A stretch of DNA of 64,000 nt from Sphingopyxis indica. GTDB taxonomy: Bacteria > Pseudomonadota > Alphaproteobacteria > Sphingomonadales > Sphingomonadaceae. The translations under genes were made by a program, and so were the position numbers. Below the pieces are notes generated by a model. It was not told the origin of the DNA and made no database searches. It worked only from the letters and a program-made list of their open reading frames with translations. The stretch covers positions 62,001 to 126,000 of the forward strand of contig NZ_FZPA01000004.1 in the NCBI RefSeq assembly GCF_900188185.1. The letters are read 5' to 3'. Shown in pieces: positions 17,218-26,506 of this stretch. Positions within the stretch are counted from its first letter, which is position 1. Every line of letters begins with the position of its first letter.

Positions 17218-17660
17218 GCGTCCGGCGCCAGTCGTTCGAGCGCGAGCATGATCTTGATCGGCGCCGACGCTTCGAAGGCCGAGAGGAGCAGCGCGGGCAG
17301 CGGATGCCCTGCGACCGTTTCGACCTGATTCACCGCAGGCATACGGTCGTAGCGGTCGGTCAGCCGCACCGCGAGCGCGAGCGGCACCGGCGCGGTCCAC
17401 GGCCGCTCGACGATCCCGATGCCGCGCACCTCGAGCTTGCCGGCAAGATTTTCGGGCGGGCGGCACCACAGGCGGCCGCGTTCGTGCCAGATGTCGCAGC
17501 GATCATCGGCGACGAGCCGCGCGCCGCGGTCGATCAGCCGCAGCGCAAGGTCGGACTTGCCCTGCCCCGATTGGCCGAGGATCAGCACCCCGCCATTGCC
17601 CGCCGCGACGCAGCTTGCATGGATGTTGACAATCTCGATGGCGGTCCGGCTCGGAAGCAT
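17214..17660 (-). CDS. hprK: HPr kinase/phosphorylase, short C-terminal-domain form
   Basis: 148 residues. It contains only the catalytic domain: [18 protein letters not shown], Walker A GQSGQGKS at 29-36, then [10 protein letters not shown] and EVRGIGIV. The N-terminal regulatory domain of Firmicute HprK is absent, as is normal for alphaproteobacteria. It phosphorylates or dephosphorylates the regulatory serine of HPr according to metabolic state. It is the first gene of a packed operon (hprK-rapZ-EIIA-HPr-trmH) and is preceded by a 240-bp gap with two palindromes that separates it from chvG. Confidence 0.94.
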   Translation of the reverse strand: MLPSRTAIEIVNIHASCVAAGNGGVLILGQSGQGKSDLALRLIDRGARLVADDRCDIWHERGRLWCRPPENLAGKLEVRGIGIVERPWTAPVPLALAVRLTDRYDRMPAVNQVETVAGHPLPALLLSAFEASAPIKIMLALERLAPDA

Positions 17661-17745
17661 CGCGCAGGCTTAGCTAGGCGCGTGCGGCGCCGCAAGGCGG
17701 ATGGGGGATGGGGCGGCTTCCGGGTGGAATCGAGACATTGGCCAA

Positions 17746-17859
17746 CCCCTCCTCTTCAGAGGAGGGGCAGCGAGACTTGGGAGCTTGCTCCCTAGTCGCA
17801 GCGGGGTGGTGCTCCTTCACCGGCGTCACCACCCCAACCCCTCCTCTGAAGAGGAGGGG
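17746..17859. repeat. Composite palindrome element (family 4 pair) between chvG and hprK
   Basis: Two 22-bp palindromes (17746-17767 and 17838-17859) flank about 70 bp that itself contains ggggtggtg facing caccacccc. A similar composite lies at 41382-41491. The position between chvG and hprK would place a strong RNA structure in any read-through transcript. Confidence 0.75.
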
Positions 17860-17900
17860 CTTAAGAACGGCCGCTTCCGCCCGAAGGCCGCCGCGCCCCG

Positions 17901-19490
17901 TCAGCCGCCGGCGCGCCCCTCGTCCGCCGCGGGCAGCGTAATCAGCAGGCTCGCCCCCGGCTTGCCGTCCTCGCGGTCGCCCGCGGCGATCGTTCCGCCA
18001 TGGCCCTCGACGATCGTCCGCGCGATCGCGAGGCCAAGGCCGCTGTGGCGGCCGAACGCTTCCTCGTCGGGGCGCGCGCTGTGAAAGCGGCGGAAAATCG
18101 CTTCGCGCTGCGCCTCCGGGATGCCGGGGCCGTCGTCGTCGACGCGAATATGCACCTCGTCGCCGAGACGCGTCGCGGCGATGCAGACGAGGCCGCCGGC
18201 GGGGGAGAAGCTCAGCGCATTGTCGATGACATTGTCGATCGCGCGCTCGAGGCGGTGGCCGTCGCCCATCACCGTCGCGGTGCCCTTGCGCGGGCGCGCG
18301 AAGGCGATGCGTGGGTGCGGCGTGCCGGCGTTCGCGCGCGCCGCGCGCGAGGCCAGCATCGATTCGATCATCAAGCCGATGTCGATCGGCTCGAACAGCG
18401 TGCGCGACAATTGCGCGTCGATGCGGCTCGCGTCGCTGATGTCGGTGACGAGCCGGTCGAGCCGGCGAACATCCTCGTCGGCGATGGCGAGCAGCTGCGC
18501 GCGCTGTTCGTCGGTCTTGACGCGCCCCAATCCCTCGATCGCCGAGCGCACCGACGCGATCGGATTTTTGAGCTCGTGCGTGACGTCGGCGGCGAAATGC
18601 TCGCCGGCGTCGATGCGCTCGCGCAGCGCCTGCGTCATGTCGCTCACCGCGCGTGCGAGCGTGCCGATTTCGTCGCGGCGACTCGGCAGGCGCGGCACGA
18701 CGACCTCGCGTGCGCGGCCGAGACGGACGCGCACCGCCGCGCGGGCGAGCTTGCGCAGCGGGCGGACGATGGTGCGTGCGAGGAAGAGCGAGAGCAGCAC
18801 CGAGACGACCAGCACCATCGCGAGCACGACCGCGAGGCGGAAGCGCTCGGCGCGCACGGTGCGGGTGATGTCGCGCGCGTTGAGCGTCATCAGCATCACC
18901 TCGGGGGCTTCAAGGTCGACGACGCGGGTTGCGCTCAAGAGCGGGGTCCGCTCGGGGGCGAAGCGGAAGCGCGCCGCTTCGCCGCCGCTCTTCATCGCTT
19001 CGACCACCTCGGGCCAGGCGGCGGCGCGATCGACCGCGGGCTCTTCGAATTCGGGATAGTTGGGCGCGCCGACGACCCAGTCGATGCCGCGGTCCATCGC
19101 CCGCGCGACGTCGCGCTTCCACGGCTGGAGGTCGGGATCGCGCAGCGTATAGGTCGGCGGCGCGTGCGCGAAGCTGTCGTCGATCTTGCGTCCGCTCGCG
19201 TCATAGAAGCGCAGCCGCGATTCGGTCGCGCGGGTGAATTCGCCGATCAGCCGCTCGCGCTGGTCGGGGCGCGCCGCCTCGAGCGCGCTGTCGAGCATCG
19301 CGAGCTGGTCCTCCATCACCTCGATGCGCGTGTCGACGAGGCGGGTGCGATAGGTGTCGAGGTAGAAGAAGCCGCCTGCGAGCAGCGCGACGGCAAGGAT
19401 GTTGACCGCAAGGATGCGCGTCGTCAGCGACCAGCGCGCCGACCAGACGAGCGGCGCGTCCTCCTGATCGGGCGGCGTGGCCTCAACCAT
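17901..19490 (-). CDS. chvG: Sensor histidine kinase ChvG
   Basis: About 529 residues from the ATG at 19490, which overlaps the chvI stop by 8 bp; an ATG nine codons earlier is possible. In order: a cytosolic lead, TM1 ([19 protein letters not shown]), a periplasmic sensing region of about 200 residues, TM2 ([19 protein letters not shown]), HAMP, the HisKA box ([19 protein letters not shown]) with the phospho-accepting His, and the ATPase motifs [25 protein letters not shown] and [20 protein letters not shown]. ChvG senses acid or envelope change in rhizobia, where the periplasmic ExoR protein restrains it. No exoR-like gene is visible here. Confidence 0.94.
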   Translation of the reverse strand: MVEATPPDQEDAPLVWSARWSLTTRILAVNILAVALLAGGFFYLDTYRTRLVDTRIEVMEDQLAMLDSALEAARPDQRERLIGEFTRATESRLRFYDASGRKIDDSFAHAPPTYTLRDPDLQPWKRDVARAMDRGIDWVVGAPNYPEFEEPAVDRAAAWPEVVEAMKSGGEAARFRFAPERTPLLSATRVVDLEAPEVMLMTLNARDITRTVRAERFRLAVVLAMVLVVSVLLSLFLARTIVRPLRKLARAAVRVRLGRAREVVVPRLPSRRDEIGTLARAVSDMTQALRERIDAGEHFAADVTHELKNPIASVRSAIEGLGRVKTDEQRAQLLAIADEDVRRLDRLVTDISDASRIDAQLSRTLFEPIDIGLMIESMLASRAARANAGTPHPRIAFARPRKGTATVMGDGHRLERAIDNVIDNALSFSPAGGLVCIAATRLGDEVHIRVDDDGPGIPEAQREAIFRRFHSARPDEEAFGRHSGLGLAIARTIVEGHGGTIAAGDREDGKPGASLLITLPAADEGRAGG

Positions 19491-20193
19491 CGTCCGAAAA
19501 GCGGTAGCCTGCGCCATAGAGCGTCGCGATCGCGTCGAAATCGGGATCGACCTCGCGGAACTTGCGGCGCAGGCGCTTGATGTGGCTGTCGATCGTGCGG
19601 TCGTCGATATAGACGTCGTCCTGATAGGCGGCGTCCATCAGCTGGTTGCGGCTGCGCACGATGCCGGGGCGCGCCGCGAGCGTTTCGAGGATCAGGAATT
19701 CGGTGACGGTCAGCGTGACGTCCTTGCCGTCCCAGCTCACCTTGTGGCGCGCGGGGTCCATCGTCAGCCGCCCGCGCGTGATCGGGTCGGCGACGGGCTC
19801 GTCGTCGAGGCCCGACGGCTCCCTGTTGAGCTCGACGCGGCGCAGGATCGCGCGGATGCGCGCGATCAGCAGCCGCTGCGAAAAGGGCTTCGAGATATAA
19901 TCGTCGGCACCCATCGCGAGCCCCAGCGCCTCGTCGATCTCGTCGTCCTTGCTGGTCAGGAAGATCACCGGAAGCTGGCTCTTCTCGCGCAGCCGGCGCA
20001 GGAGCTCGAGCCCGTCCATCCGCGGCATCTTGATGTCGAAGACGGCAAGGTCGGGCGGGTTTTCGAGCAGCGGCTTCAGCGCCGCCTCGCCGTCCGAATA
20101 GACGCGCGTGACGAAGCCCTCGGCCTGCAGGGCGATCGACAGCGATTGCAGGATGTTGCGGTCGTCGTCGACCAGCGCGATGGTTGCCGTCAT
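19483..20193 (-). CDS. chvI: Response regulator ChvI (OmpR/PhoB type)
   Basis: 236 residues from ATG 20193. The frame extends upstream but homologues start at [13 protein letters not shown]. The receiver has the acidic pair in VDDD, the phospho-acceptor Asp53 in [11 protein letters not shown], and Lys in ISKPF. The C-terminal winged helix is OmpR-like ([32 protein letters not shown] ... [17 protein letters not shown] ... GAGYRF). ChvI controls envelope, exopolysaccharide and carbon genes in rhizobia. It is divergent from pckA, an arrangement conserved in alphaproteobacteria, so pckA is a plausible direct target. Confidence 0.95.
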   Translation of the reverse strand: MTATIALVDDDRNILQSLSIALQAEGFVTRVYSDGEAALKPLLENPPDLAVFDIKMPRMDGLELLRRLREKSQLPVIFLTSKDDEIDEALGLAMGADDYISKPFSQRLLIARIRAILRRVELNREPSGLDDEPVADPITRGRLTMDPARHKVSWDGKDVTLTVTEFLILETLAARPGIVRSRNQLMDAAYQDDVYIDDRTIDSHIKRLRRKFREVDPDFDAIATLYGAGYRFSDDG

Positions 20194-20546
20194 GCTCTTT
20201 TCGTCGTTAGCGGCCGCGAACGGAAGGCTCAAAGCAGACTCTCGGTTTCCGTTCGCATCGACACGAACGGTCATAAAGGATCGGCTCAAATCCGTCCCGT
20301 TCCTAACCCATTGGGTCGAGGTCGACAACCGGGCGTGAAGAGCAAAGGGGCTCGCGACGCTCCGTCGCAAGAGCTGCACGGCTATCCCTTTAATCTTTTG
20401 ACGCGCTTCGCCATCCTCGCTAACGCGAAGCCATATTTCGGAATCGGCGGCACCGTCGGCACCCATGCGAATGCGGGCCTGTCCTTTCGTTCGGCAGGCG
20501 CTGCATAGGTATGCAAGAGGCGGGCGCGAACAGGAAAGGCGAGATG
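20194..20546. promoter_or_regulatory. Divergent chvI / pckA intergenic region
   Basis: These 353 bp must hold the promoters of chvI (left) and pckA (right). AGGAAAGG at 20532-20539 is the pckA ribosome-binding site. I see no clear sigma-70 pair, dyad or repeat family in the rest. Open frames that cross it are extensions of the flanking genes. Confidence 0.5.
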
Positions 20547-22148
20547 ATGACGAAGGTGGTGATCGGCGATCGGGCCATCGAAACGCAGGCGGAGGTGGCC
20601 GAGAATCTCGGCACGCCGCAGCTCGTCGAGGCCGCGATCCGCCACGGCGAAGGGTTGCTCGCCAAGGACGGCCCGCTCGTCGTCGCGACGGGCAAGCACA
20701 CCGGGCGCAGCGCGAAGGACAAGTTCATCGTCGAGGATGACGAGACGCGCGACACGATCTGGTGGGGCAAGACCAATGTTCCGATGACGCCGGCGCATTT
20801 CGCAGCGCTGAAGGAGGATTTCTTCGCGCATCTCGCGTCGCGCGACCGCCTCTATCGCCAGCAGCTGTTCGGCGGGTCGCAGCCGGAGTATCGCGTCGGG
20901 GTGCAGGTGCTCACCGAATATGCGTGGCACAGCCAGTTCACCCGCACCCTGCTCTGCCGCCCGACCGCCGACGAACTCGCGCGGTTCGAGGCCGAATATA
21001 CGATCGTCGACCTGCCCAGCTTCCGCGCCGACCCGGCAAGGCACGGCACGCGCAGCGAAACGGTGATCGCGGTCAACTTTACCGAAAAGCTCGTGCTGAT
21101 CGGCGGCACCGCCTATGCCGGCGAGATGAAGAAGTCGGTGTTCGGCATCCTCAACTATCTGCTGCCGGTGCGGGGGGTGATGCCGATGCATTGTTCGGCG
21201 AACATCGGCCCCAAGGGCGACACCGCGGTCTTCTTCGGCCTCTCCGGCACCGGCAAGACGACGCTGTCGGCCGACGCCTCGCGCACGCTGATCGGCGACG
21301 ACGAGCATGGCTGGTCCGACACCGCGGTCTTCAATTTCGAGGGCGGCTGCTATGCGAAGATGATTCGCCTGTCCGCAGAGGCCGAGCCCGAAATCCATGC
21401 GACGACCAAGCGATTCGGCACGGTGCTCGAAAATGTCGTGATCGACCCGGCGACGCGCGAACTCGACCTCGACGACAACAGCCTCGCCGAAAACAGCCGC
21501 GGCTCCTATCCGATCGACTTCATCCCGAACGCGTCGGAGCATAATATGGGGCCGGTCCCCAGGAATGTGATCATGCTGACCGCCGATGCCTATGGCGTGC
21601 TGCCGCCGATCGCGAAGCTGACCCCCGAACAGGCGATGTATCACTTCCTGTCGGGCTATACCGCGCGCGTCGCGGGGACCGAAATCGGCGTGACCGAGCC
21701 CGAGGCGACCTTCTCGACCTGTTTCGGCGCGCCCTTCATGCCGCGCCACCCGTCGGTCTATGGCAATCTTTTGAAGGAGCGGATCGCGAAGGGCGGGGTG
21801 CAGTGCTGGCTCGTCAACACCGGCTGGACCGGCGGCATGGCGACGATGGAGGGGATCGAGCGGATGCCGATCAAGGCGACCCGCGCGCTATTGAACGCCG
21901 CGCTCGACGGCAGCCTGAACGACGCCGAGTTCCGCAGGGACCCGAACTTCGGCTTCGACTATCCGGTCGCGGTACCGGGCGTCGACAGTGCGATCCTCGA
22001 CCCCCGCAATGCGTGGGCCGACAAGGCCGCCTATGACCGCACCGCGCAGGTGCTGGTGCAGCAATTCATCGACAATTTCGCGCAATTCGCCGATCACGTC
22101 GACGAAGGCGTCCGCCGGGCGGCCCCGCAGGTCGCCGTCGCCGCATAG
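20547..22148 (+). CDS. pckA: Phosphoenolpyruvate carboxykinase (ATP)
   Basis: 533 residues from the ATG at 20547, 7 nt after AGGAAAGG; an ATG one codon earlier is also possible. It carries the kinase-1a P-loop [13 protein letters not shown] (from about residue 230), the substrate-binding [13 protein letters not shown] near the N-terminus, and [12 protein letters not shown] near the end. It converts oxaloacetate plus ATP to phosphoenolpyruvate, the entry to gluconeogenesis. Being divergent from chvI, and close to the regulatory PTS genes, fits control by carbon state. A perfect hairpin begins 7 bp after the stop. Confidence 0.98.
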   Translation: MTKVVIGDRAIETQAEVAENLGTPQLVEAAIRHGEGLLAKDGPLVVATGKHTGRSAKDKFIVEDDETRDTIWWGKTNVPMTPAHFAALKEDFFAHLASRDRLYRQQLFGGSQPEYRVGVQVLTEYAWHSQFTRTLLCRPTADELARFEAEYTIVDLPSFRADPARHGTRSETVIAVNFTEKLVLIGGTAYAGEMKKSVFGILNYLLPVRGVMPMHCSANIGPKGDTAVFFGLSGTGKTTLSADASRTLIGDDEHGWSDTAVFNFEGGCYAKMIRLSAEAEPEIHATTKRFGTVLENVVIDPATRELDLDDNSLAENSRGSYPIDFIPNASEHNMGPVPRNVIMLTADAYGVLPPIAKLTPEQAMYHFLSGYTARVAGTEIGVTEPEATFSTCFGAPFMPRHPSVYGNLLKERIAKGGVQCWLVNTGWTGGMATMEGIERMPIKATRALLNAALDGSLNDAEFRRDPNFGFDYPVAVPGVDSAILDPRNAWADKAAYDRTAQVLVQQFIDNFAQFADHVDEGVRRAAPQVAVAA

Positions 22149-22154
22149 GCTCAC

Positions 22155-22192
22155 CCGGTCCTTCCGGGTGCTCATTCACCCGGAAGGACCGG
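22155..22192 (+). promoter_or_regulatory. Perfect 16-bp hairpin that contains the RBS of the next gene
   Basis: ccggtccttccgggtg (22155-22170), a 6-nt loop, then cacccggaaggaccgg (22177-22192). The right arm contains GGAAGGA at 22182-22188, the only ribosome-binding site for the ATG at 22195. A terminator-like stem without a T-run is one reading; translational masking of the downstream gene is another. Confidence 0.7.
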
Positions 22193-22194
22193 AT

Positions 22195-22647
22195 ATGACC
22201 ACCGAATATTCGCCGCGCCTGTTCGCAGGCGACCATGACATCCGCGCGCTCGGCGAAGGGCTGCTGGCGTGCAGCCTGCCGCGTGCGGCGTGGACGCACG
22301 AAGCGCATCTCGCAGCCTGCCTGTGGCTGCTCACCGAGCGTCCCGACATCGACGTCGATGCCCGGATCGCCTCGCTGATCTGCGCCTTCAACGAAAGCGT
22401 CGGCGGCGTGAACGACGACACGCAGGGCTATCACGACAGCATCACACGAGCCTATGTCGCCGGCGTGCGATTGTTCCTGTCGGAGACGCGGGAGACGGGA
22501 CTGACCGCGCGCGTCAACGCGCTGCTGCGTTCCGAGATGGGCCGCCGCGACTGGCCGCTGCGCTTTTACAGCCGTGAGCTGCTGTTTTCGGTGCCGGCGC
22601 GGCGGGGGTTTGTGGAGCCCGATCTGATGCCGTTGCCGCGGACTTGA
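22195..22647 (+). CDS. Conserved hypothetical protein downstream of pckA
   Basis: 150 residues from ATG 22195. It is a soluble, mostly helical protein with no signal peptide or membrane segment; WTHEAHLAACLWLLTERP and GYHDSITRAYVAGVRLFL are the most family-like stretches, with several histidines (HEAH, YHDS) that could bind metal. I do not recognise a named domain. It follows pckA by 46 bp on the same strand, so co-transcription is likely, but its ribosome-binding site lies in a perfect hairpin, suggesting separate control of translation. Confidence 0.7.
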   Translation: MTTEYSPRLFAGDHDIRALGEGLLACSLPRAAWTHEAHLAACLWLLTERPDIDVDARIASLICAFNESVGGVNDDTQGYHDSITRAYVAGVRLFLSETRETGLTARVNALLRSEMGRRDWPLRFYSRELLFSVPARRGFVEPDLMPLPRT

Positions 22648-22654
22648 AGAACTC

Positions 22655-22853
22655 TCGCACAAAGCCACGAAGCCACAAAGGGGGGCTCCCAACTTCCGTT
22701 CGTGCTGAGCTTGTCGAAGCACCGTCCTCCCCCCGGGCGTTGAAAGAAAGAACGGGCCCCTTCGACTGCCTTGCAGGCGCTCAGGACAGGTTTCGACAAG
22801 CTCAGGGCGAATGGGATTGGGAAATCTTTGTGGCTTCGTGGCTTCGTGCGAGT
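22655..22853. repeat. Inverted-repeat mini-element with 27-bp ends
   Basis: The ends, ctcgcacaaagccacgaagc at the left and gcttcgtggcttcgtgcgag at the right, run on into a shared cacaaag / ctttgtg and pair with one mismatch over 27 bp. Each arm is built from a tandem aagccac unit. The interior holds gagcttgtcgaag and its inverted mate ttcgacaagctc. The build is like the elements at 919-1065 and 45143-45296 but the sequence differs. Confidence 0.72.
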
Positions 22854-22873
22854 CAGAAAAAAGACGGCGCGGC

Positions 22874-24757
22874 CTACCCCTTCGCCTCCGCAATATATTC
22901 GTCGACATTCTTCGCGAGCACGTCGAGCGGGACATTGCCGCCCTCGACGACGATATTGTCATAGTCGCGCAGGTCGTATTTCGCCCCGAGCGCGGCCTGC
23001 GCGCGGCTGCGCTGGCGGACGATTTCGCTGTGCCCGACCTTGTAGCCGCACGCCTGCCCCGCCCAGCTGCAATAGCGATCGACCTCGCTCGCGACCTCGA
23101 GCGGGTTCGATCCGTTGCGCTCGACGAAGAATTTGACGCCTTCCTCGCGCGTCCAGCGCTTCGCGTGGATGCCGGTGTCGACGACGAGGCGGCAGGCGCG
23201 GAAGGCGAGCGACTGGAGATAGCCCAGGCGCCCGACCTCGAAATCGTCGTAGAGCCCCAGCTCGTCGGCAAGCTGTTCGGCATAGAGCGCCCAGCCCTCG
23301 CTATAGGCGTTGAACGCCAGCATCGAGCGGATCAGCGGCATCTGATTGGCATATTCGCCCTGCCAGACATGCCCCGGGATCGCTTCGTGCATCACGAGGT
23401 CGGGCAGCGAATATTTGCTGTGCAGGTCGGTCGTGCGCAGGTTGATCCACATCTTGCCGGGGATCGTCCCGTCGATCGACCCCGCGCCGCCATAGGCCGC
23501 GGGCGCGCCGGGCTCCTCGGCGAGCGGCAGGCGCTTCACTTCGACATTGCCCTTCACCAGCGTGCGGAAGGCGCGCGGCAGTTCGGCGCGGATCTTCGCA
23601 AGCCAGGTCTGGATATAGGCCTTGATCTCTTCGCGCCCCTTGTCGCCCTCGGGGAACTTGTAGCGCGGATCGTTGGCGAGCGCCTGCATCCGCGCGCCCA
23701 CCGAGCCCTGCGTATAACCGAGTTTCCGGAGGATCGGGTCCATCCGTCCGTGCAGCTCGGCAAGCTGGTCGATCCCCATCTGGTGGACCTCGTCAGGGGT
23801 CATGCGCGTCGTGGTCGAGGCGCGCAGCCCCCACGCATACCATTCGTCGCCGCCGGGACGCGCCCACATGCCGGCGTCCATCGTCGCTTGCGGCCGCTGG
23901 GCCTTGAGCGCCGCGATCTGCCGTTCGAGCGCGGCGGCGACGGGGCCTTGCGCCATGGCGGTGGCGCGTGCGCCCCAGTCGCCGGCGAGCCCGGCTTCGC
24001 GCGCCTTCGACGCCAGACTGTCGGCGAGGGTGCCACCGCCGCGCGCATCGGCGAGCGTGGCTTCCATTTGCGGGATCGCCTTGTCGATCAGAAAGGCGGG
24101 CGCGATCAGCCCCTGCGCGCCTGCGGATTTCAGCCGTTCGGTCTCGCCGTCGAGGACGTCCGGAAAGGCCGCGAGCCGCGAAAGATAGGCTTCGGCGTCG
24201 GCGCTCGTCTTCACCGGCTGATCGCTGCCCAGCAGGCGCGGCACGTCGAGATAGGCGCCGACATTCTGGATCACGACATAGGGGGTGTTGCGCCAGCCGC
24301 CGACCGCGACGTCGCCATAGGGCAGCGCAAAGCCGTCGAGCGCGGTGCTATAGGCGCTGTCGACCACCGCGAGGCTGGTGCGCGCCTGATGGTCGAGTCC
24401 CACGGTATCGACCGCGCGAACGCGGGCGAGGTCGGCCTTCAGCGTTTCGGCGAGCGCCGCGACCCCGGCGGGCGAACGATCGGAAAGCTGGCCGCGCATT
24501 GCGGCGCGCGCGCCCGTGTCGATGCCGAGCGCGGTCGCGCCCTCGGGCGAATGGACGAGCAGATTTTCGGCGACGCTGTCGAGCAAAGCCGAAGCCCCCG
24601 AGGGCGCACCGCCGGTGCCGGGCGGCGGCGGCGGGATCACCGCCATATCGTCGGGGATGCCGCCGCCGCACGCCGCGAGCGTCAGGCTCGCCGCGCCGGT
24701 GCTCAGCGCCGCGAGCGTCTGGCGGCGGTTCATCGGCTTGGACAAGAATTCGGACAT
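22874..24757 (-). CDS. DUF885-family putative metallopeptidase lipoprotein with Tat-like signal
   Basis: 627 residues from ATG 24757 (MSEFLSKPMNRRQTLAALS); upstream frame is repeat sequence. NRRQTLAAL resembles a twin-arginine motif, and LTLAAC is a lipobox, so export followed by lipidation is likely. The core has the family motif MHEAIPGHVWQ, a gluzincin-like HExxPGH-type site, and YSEGWALYAEQLADELGLY. DUF885 proteins are predicted zinc peptidases, and some act on dipeptides or cell-wall peptides; the substrate is unknown here. It is monocistronic with repeats on both sides. Confidence 0.86.
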   Translation of the reverse strand: MSEFLSKPMNRRQTLAALSTGAASLTLAACGGGIPDDMAVIPPPPPGTGGAPSGASALLDSVAENLLVHSPEGATALGIDTGARAAMRGQLSDRSPAGVAALAETLKADLARVRAVDTVGLDHQARTSLAVVDSAYSTALDGFALPYGDVAVGGWRNTPYVVIQNVGAYLDVPRLLGSDQPVKTSADAEAYLSRLAAFPDVLDGETERLKSAGAQGLIAPAFLIDKAIPQMEATLADARGGGTLADSLASKAREAGLAGDWGARATAMAQGPVAAALERQIAALKAQRPQATMDAGMWARPGGDEWYAWGLRASTTTRMTPDEVHQMGIDQLAELHGRMDPILRKLGYTQGSVGARMQALANDPRYKFPEGDKGREEIKAYIQTWLAKIRAELPRAFRTLVKGNVEVKRLPLAEEPGAPAAYGGAGSIDGTIPGKMWINLRTTDLHSKYSLPDLVMHEAIPGHVWQGEYANQMPLIRSMLAFNAYSEGWALYAEQLADELGLYDDFEVGRLGYLQSLAFRACRLVVDTGIHAKRWTREEGVKFFVERNGSNPLEVASEVDRYCSWAGQACGYKVGHSEIVRQRSRAQAALGAKYDLRDYDNIVVEGGNVPLDVLAKNVDEYIAEAKG

Positions 24758-24845
24758 GCGGCGGCTCCCTCGCGACCCTTGGTTTCGGTTGAAACGGGTT
24801 CTGGAGGGGGAGCGCGCCGGGGTCAATGGTGGGCGCTGGAAAAAG

Positions 24846-24971
24846 CCCCTCCCCTTCAGGGGAGGGGTTGGGGTGGGGGCTCGCGGCCCTGCACAAGGCT
24901 CATGGCCCCACCCGCTGCAACTAGCGAACAAGTTCGCAAGTCTCGCTGCCCTCCCCTGACGCGGAGGGCGG
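24846..24971. repeat. Composite GC-rich palindrome element (family 4 relative)
   Basis: A palindrome built on ccccttcagggg (24846-24867) is followed by ggggtgggggctcg, and later by gccccaccc and ccctcccctgacg, giving several stems. It separates the DUF885 start from the DUF3597 stop. Related elements lie at 17746-17859, 41382-41491 and 55278-55396. Confidence 0.65.
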
Positions 24972-24980
24972 AAAAATGGC

Positions 24981-25367
24981 TCAGTCGGTCAGGTCGGCGG
25001 GCACCTTGCCGCCGTTCGCGGCGAGTTCGCGCATCACCGCCTTGTGCAGCCAGATGTTCATTTCGGCACTGCCGTTGAGTTCGCCGGTATAGCCGAGTTC
25101 CTGCGCGAGCTCCTTGCGGTTGGCGAGGCTCGGGTCGATGTCGAGCAGTTTCATCAGGTCGACGATCGAGGTGCGCCAGTTGAGCGGCTGGCCGGCGTTC
25201 GCGGCTTCGGCGGCAAGAATTGCCTCGACATCGACTTCGCTGATCGCGACGGGAACCGGCTGCGGCGCGGCCGGGGCGGCGGGTGTCGCGGGGGCGGCGG
25301 GAGCGGGCTCGGCCGCCGCTGCCTTCTTGCCGAAAATCGCGTCCTTGATCTTGCTGAAAATACCCAT
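24981..25367 (-). CDS. DUF3597-domain protein
   Basis: 128 residues from ATG 25367. The N-terminus MGIFSKIKDAIFGKK is amphipathic and basic, followed by an alanine/proline linker (about residues 18-38) and the conserved domain VDVEAILAAEAANAGQPLNWRTSIVDLMKLLDIDPSLANRKELAQELGY. The same layout occurs in many proteobacterial DUF3597 proteins, whose fold resembles LysM-like or general-stress small domains; function is unproven. It is transcribed divergently from the DUF937 gene. Confidence 0.88.
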   Translation of the reverse strand: MGIFSKIKDAIFGKKAAAAEPAPAAPATPAAPAAPQPVPVAISEVDVEAILAAEAANAGQPLNWRTSIVDLMKLLDIDPSLANRKELAQELGYTGELNGSAEMNIWLHKAVMRELAANGGKVPADLTD

Positions 25368-25540
25368 GTCACAAGCTCCCATTGTATCGGGCGACCGGCC
25401 CGACCGCAAAGCGGCGCACGACCGCACCGTTGAATAAGCCACGGTGCGATGACAGCTGAATGAACATCTCGTCCTCCGCTCCTCGGCTGCTATAACAACG
25501 TCCATCGGCGCGTTTCGATCCGCGCAGAAGGAGACAGGCG

Positions 25541-26101
25541 ATGGACCTCAACGATATTTTGCAGCAGGCGGGTGGTGTCGAAGCGATGGCGAAGGAACTC
25601 GGTGTTTCGCCCGCCATCGCGCAGCAGGGCGCCAACGCCTTGCTCCCCGCAATTCTCGGCGGCTTTCAGAAGCAGGCTGGCAATGAAGGAATCGGCGGCC
25701 TGCTCGCGGGGCTTGGCGGCGGCGGGCTGCTCGATGCGGTGCTTTCGCCGCAACCCACGCCGGTCGAACCGGGGAATGAAGTGCTCGGACAGATTTTCGG
25801 GTCGAAGGATGTCAGCCGCACCGTCGCGGGTCATGCCGCGGCGCAGACCGGGATCGACGCGGGCCTGCTCAAGAAGATGCTGCCGATGCTCGCGATGATC
25901 GTCGCCGGCACCATGGCGAAGCAGCGCGGGCAGGATGGCGGCGGCGGTCTCGGCGGGATGCTGGGCGGGTTGCTCGGCGGCGTGTCGGGCGGCAGCGCGC
26001 CGGGCGGCGGGCTTGGCGGTCTGGGCGCGCTCCTCGACCGCAACGGCGACGGCAATCCGCTCGACGATATTCTGGGGATGGCGGGGAAGTTCGGGCGGTA
26101 G
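25541..26101 (+). CDS. DUF937-domain protein
   Basis: 186 residues, with AGAAGGAGA upstream of the ATG. The N-terminal half matches DUF937 (LNDILQQAGGVEAMAKELGVSPAIAQQGANALLPAILGGFQKQAG), a helical repeat-like domain. The C-terminal half is very glycine-rich (GGGLGGMLGGLLGGVSGG) and flexible. There is no signal peptide. DUF937 proteins are widespread and have no settled role. It ends 25 bp before the convergent small membrane protein gene. Confidence 0.87.
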   Translation: MDLNDILQQAGGVEAMAKELGVSPAIAQQGANALLPAILGGFQKQAGNEGIGGLLAGLGGGGLLDAVLSPQPTPVEPGNEVLGQIFGSKDVSRTVAGHAAAQTGIDAGLLKKMLPMLAMIVAGTMAKQRGQDGGGGLGGMLGGLLGGVSGGSAPGGGLGGLGALLDRNGDGNPLDDILGMAGKFGR

Positions 26102-26126
26102 CGGCGGCGCGCCAATTCCCGGCCGC

Positions 26127-26420
26127 CTATTCCCCGAACAGGCTCTTGGCCGGATTGAGGTCGGAGAAGGGCTTGTCGACGTCCTGGCCCATGATCCACA
26201 GCTTGTTGCACGCGATCGCGAAGAACATCAGCGCGATCGTCCAGACGATGATCGTCTTGATGATCCGCCAGCGCTTTTCCTCATAGGCGCGGCGGGCGCG
26301 CTCCTTGTGGTCGATGCCGAGCTCACCCTCGAACTCGGCGACGAGCTGTGCGCGGCGGGTGCGCGAGATGTTTGCGAGGCTCACCGCCTGCACATCGCTG
26401 GTCGAACGACGAGTCGCCAT
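26127..26420 (-). CDS. Small single-pass membrane protein, hypothetical
   Basis: 97 residues. A basic N-terminal helix (about 1-48, RRSTSDVQAVSLANISRTRR) precedes one membrane segment (IIKTIIVWTIALMFFAIACNKLWI, about 52-75) and a short acidic tail ending DLNPAKSLFGE. I do not recognise the family; the layout is that of small inner-membrane accessory proteins. Start choice is clear at ATG 26420. It does not overlap its neighbours, and no partner is evident. Confidence 0.72.
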   Translation of the reverse strand: MATRRSTSDVQAVSLANISRTRRAQLVAEFEGELGIDHKERARRAYEEKRWRIIKTIIVWTIALMFFAIACNKLWIMGQDVDKPFSDLNPAKSLFGE

Positions 26421-26506
26421 CTCTCTATCCTGCGGTCCCTGTTTTCGTGCATTTCGCCATAGGGCCGATGGGCTGATAAAGGGTTAACCCGGCGTCGGTC
26501 TTGCGA

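Noticed and set aside
22155..22192. Simple rho-independent terminator for pckA
   Set aside because: The stem is strong, but there is no T-run after either arm and the right arm contains the next gene's ribosome-binding site. A termination role remains possible but is not the best reading.
22811..25078. 755-codon plus-strand open frame opposite the DUF885 gene
   Set aside because: Low-complexity arginine/alanine/glycine composition, crosses repeats and intergenic gaps, and lies antisense to a clear lipoprotein gene.
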